7,985 nucleotides of DNA from Microcaldota archaeon (GTDB lineage: Archaea; Iainarchaeota; Iainarchaeia; JAADDC01): positions 1 to 7,985 of the forward strand of contig JALUER010000091.1 of the NCBI GenBank assembly GCA_027043825.1, given 5' to 3'. Position numbers and translations under genes: made by a program. Positions 6,910 through 7,985 of the stretch are shown here, piece after piece. The first letter of the stretch is position 1; each line of letters begins with the position of its first letter. The notes under the pieces are model-generated. The model saw only the letters and a program-made list of their open reading frames with translations, did not search any database and was not told where the DNA came from.

Positions 6910-7229
6910 ACGTCCTCGTGACGGTGGTCCTCCTCTTCATAGGGTTAATGTCCCTGAAATATAAGGCCTTCGTGCTGTTCGTTGCCTCCGTGGTGGCGGC
7001 CGTCATCTCTGCACCCCGGGCCTGGATTTACACGCTCCTCGGGGCAGGCGCCATGTTCGCCCTCATGTACTTTAACTTCCCTTCCTGGGACATCATCTCC
7101 CTCGTCATCATCGCCGGGCTCTATTCCATTATGACGGGCATCGAAGAGAGAAAGAGCAAGAAAGAGGAGATTCCGCCCGAACTCCTGGCCTATATGCTCA
7201 TGGGAGGAGGTGGCCGTGCGTACAGATAA
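6906..7229 (+). CDS. Small four-helix membrane protein, array member 4
   Basis: Unrecognised family, 107 residues from TTG 6906, which overlaps the upstream stop (TTGA) and has a near-perfect Shine-Dalgarno. Helices lie at about residues 2-17, 20-36, 39-56 and 61-79. The paralogous core is weaker but visible: S-A-P-R between helices 2 and 3 (compare S-P-R in member 3), a helix ending ALMYFNFP, then W-D and a last helix ending LYSI. After the membrane region comes a highly charged Glu/Lys stretch (EERKSKKEE), probably cytosolic, and a C-terminal MGGGG whose codons form the next gene's Shine-Dalgarno. No cysteine. The end overlaps the next gene by about 14 bases. It is the most divergent member, and homology to members 1-3 is inferred from pattern and order. 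Confidence 0.83.
   Translation: MNVLVTVVLLFIGLMSLKYKAFVLFVASVVAAVISAPRAWIYTLLGAGAMFALMYFNFPSWDIISLVIIAGLYSIMTGIEERKSKKEEIPPELLAYMLMGGGGRAYR
7206..7211 (+). promoter_or_regulatory. Shine-Dalgarno of the hairpin membrane gene
   Basis: GGAGGAGGTGG at 7203-7213 contains GGAGGT at 7206-7211. It overlaps the GTG at 7210 and leaves 4-8 bases before GTG 7216, so 7216 is the better start. Confidence 0.6.
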
Positions 7230-7767
7230 GGCCCTCATCTTCACCCTGGCTGCTATGGTCTTCCTGGTACTGGCAGGCTACCCTCTGCTGGCCATGCTGG
7301 CGGGGCTCCTCGGGGTCATCCTCATAGCAGTGGAGGGGGACGGTTACCGCTCCTTCAAGGACGTGGAAGTACCCAAGGCAGGGGACTACCCGAAGTTCGA
7401 CTTCTGGAAGGGCCTGCTCAAAGATACAGGTGAGTTCACAGGAAAGCTCCTCAAGACCTTTGCAAGAACGGAGCAGGCGGTAGACAAGTGGAGTGGTTGG
7501 GTAAAGAAGGGCATATACGGGGCCGGCGGCGACACGTCCATCTACATGTACGGGCCCTTCGCCATGGTGCTTCCTAAGGGGGCCGAAAAGTATGCCATGG
7601 CCCTCTCTGGCCTGCAGACCCTCGAACACTATAAACAGATGCTCCTCTCCATGTACAACAGCACTCAGGACAGGAGTGTGAAGAACCGAATCATGGCGGA
7701 GATAAAGAAGGTGGAAGAGCTGGAGAAGGAGCTCATAGAAGCAGCGAAGAAGAACGTAAAGAAGTAG
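7216..7767 (+). CDS. Membrane-hairpin protein with helical lysine-rich soluble domain
   Basis: Unrecognised family, 183 residues from GTG 7216 (185 if GTG 7210 is used, but that codon overlaps the Shine-Dalgarno). Two close membrane helices at about residues 6-21 and 22-40 are joined by G-Y-P. A soluble domain of about 140 residues follows: amphipathic helices rich in Phe, Trp and Lys (KFDFWKGLLKDTGEF), a Gly/Tyr-rich turn (YGAGGD...YMYGPF), and a strongly charged C-terminal helix with heptad-like Leu/Ile/Val spacing ending KKNVKK. Basic charge on the soluble part suggests the cytosolic side. One N-S-T sequon is present, which would matter only if the domain were outside. The gene is last in the operon and ends directly against a convergent gene. 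It could link the membrane array to a cytosolic partner; function unknown. Confidence 0.82.
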   Translation: MRTDKALIFTLAAMVFLVLAGYPLLAMLAGLLGVILIAVEGDGYRSFKDVEVPKAGDYPKFDFWKGLLKDTGEFTGKLLKTFARTEQAVDKWSGWVKKGIYGAGGDTSIYMYGPFAMVLPKGAEKYAMALSGLQTLEHYKQMLLSMYNSTQDRSVKNRIMAEIKKVEELEKELIEAAKKNVKK

Positions 7768-7985
7768 TCACTTTTTCTTCGCCTTCTCGTAGAGGTCCAG
7801 GAGAATGCTCCTCTCGGTGTTCAGGATCTCCTGGAGGAGTTTCTGGACGGCCTTGAGGGCCGCCTTCACGTCCCGGAGGTCGGCCCGCAGCTCGGCGATC
7901 TCTTCCTTTATGATGGCTATGTCGTCCCTGCGGGCGACGTTCTGGTGGAGGGAGTCCACCTCCATGTGGAGGGAGGCCCCTTCCT
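7768..7985 (-). CDS. Coiled-coil protein, 5' end probably beyond the right edge
   Basis: The minus-strand frame ends at TGA 7770-7768 and stays open to the window edge. The first ATG (7965-7963) would give 65 residues, but no GGAGG-type Shine-Dalgarno precedes it. The residues just upstream (GASLH) continue the same helical pattern as those just after it (VDSLH), so I treat it as 5'-incomplete. The visible protein is almost wholly alpha-helical, with heptad-spaced Ile/Leu from the I-I-K-E-E-I segment through L-L-Q-E-I-L, and ends in a lysine-rich tail (KAKKK). There is no membrane helix, cysteine or catalytic motif. It is transcribed against the operon and probably belongs to a different unit. 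Its codon use and charge pattern make it a more convincing gene than the antisense shadows elsewhere. Confidence 0.6.
   Translation of the reverse strand, partial: EGASLHMEVDSLHQNVARRDDIAIIKEEIAELRADLRDVKAALKAVQKLLQEILNTERSILLDLYEKAKKK
7772..7776 (+). terminator. Possible oligo-T terminator for the operon
   Basis: Five consecutive T residues, followed by CTTC, lie five bases after the operon's last stop codon. Archaeal transcription commonly terminates at T-runs without a hairpin. The run is the complement of the lysine codons at the end of the convergent minus-strand gene. It is short, so the call is tentative. Confidence 0.35.

Noticed and set aside
7210..7212. GTG as the start of the hairpin membrane gene
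   Set aside because: It lies within the Shine-Dalgarno itself; GTG 7216 fits better. The difference is only two residues.
7959..7972. Palindrome CCTCCATGTGGAGG as an operator or hairpin
   Set aside because: It lies within coding sequence and is explained by the Leu-His-Met-Glu codons; no other regulatory context is visible.
1..7985. tRNA, rRNA, CRISPR array, insertion sequence or attachment site
   Set aside because: Coding density is near total and no conserved RNA arms, spaced direct repeats, transposase motifs or terminal inverted repeats were seen.

Overview
The window looks archaeal and most likely thermophilic. Arginine is mostly AGG/AGA and isoleucine is often ATA. Genes are packed stop-to-start with strong GGAGGT-type Shine-Dalgarno sequences, and GTG and TTG starts are used. 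GC is in the high 50s by eye. No marker gene is present, so the lineage, and whether this is host chromosome or an integrated virus or plasmid, cannot be fixed from sequence alone.

Layout, left to right. (1) Positions 1-5711, plus strand: the 3' 5.7 kb of a giant gene. It is open from the left edge, so its true start, signal peptide and any N-terminal anchor lie outside the window. At least 1,902 residues are visible: Ig-like/CARDB-like beta-sandwich domains, a flexible acidic linker, then a cysteine-rich C-terminal half with degenerate internal repeats. About 41 cysteines and about 14 N-glycosylation sequons point to an extracellular, disulfide-bonded, glycosylated protein. It has no C-terminal membrane anchor. 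(2) Positions 5724-7229, plus strand: four small, all-membrane, cysteine-free proteins of about 106, 105, 175 and 107 residues. They share a recognisable transmembrane core and look like a tandem paralogous array. (3) Positions 7216-7767, plus strand: a membrane hairpin with a cytosolic or luminal helical, lysine-rich domain. (4) Positions 7768-7985, minus strand: a convergent coiled-coil protein that runs off the right edge.

The five genes after the giant gene are separated by 18 bases or fewer, or overlap. Their Shine-Dalgarno sequences sit inside or next to the end of the preceding gene, so everything up to 7767 appears to be one translationally coupled operon whose promoter is left of the window. 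The simplest reading is a surface or virion apparatus: one giant secreted protein co-expressed with a multi-paralog membrane platform. I do not recognise any of these genes as a named family and assign no gene symbols. Candidate roles (archaeal virus spike and envelope module, adhesion complex, DNA-transfer or secretion platform) are inference only.

There is no tRNA, rRNA, CRISPR array, insertion sequence or intergenic stretch over 300 bases. Non-coding sequence amounts to about 31 bases.
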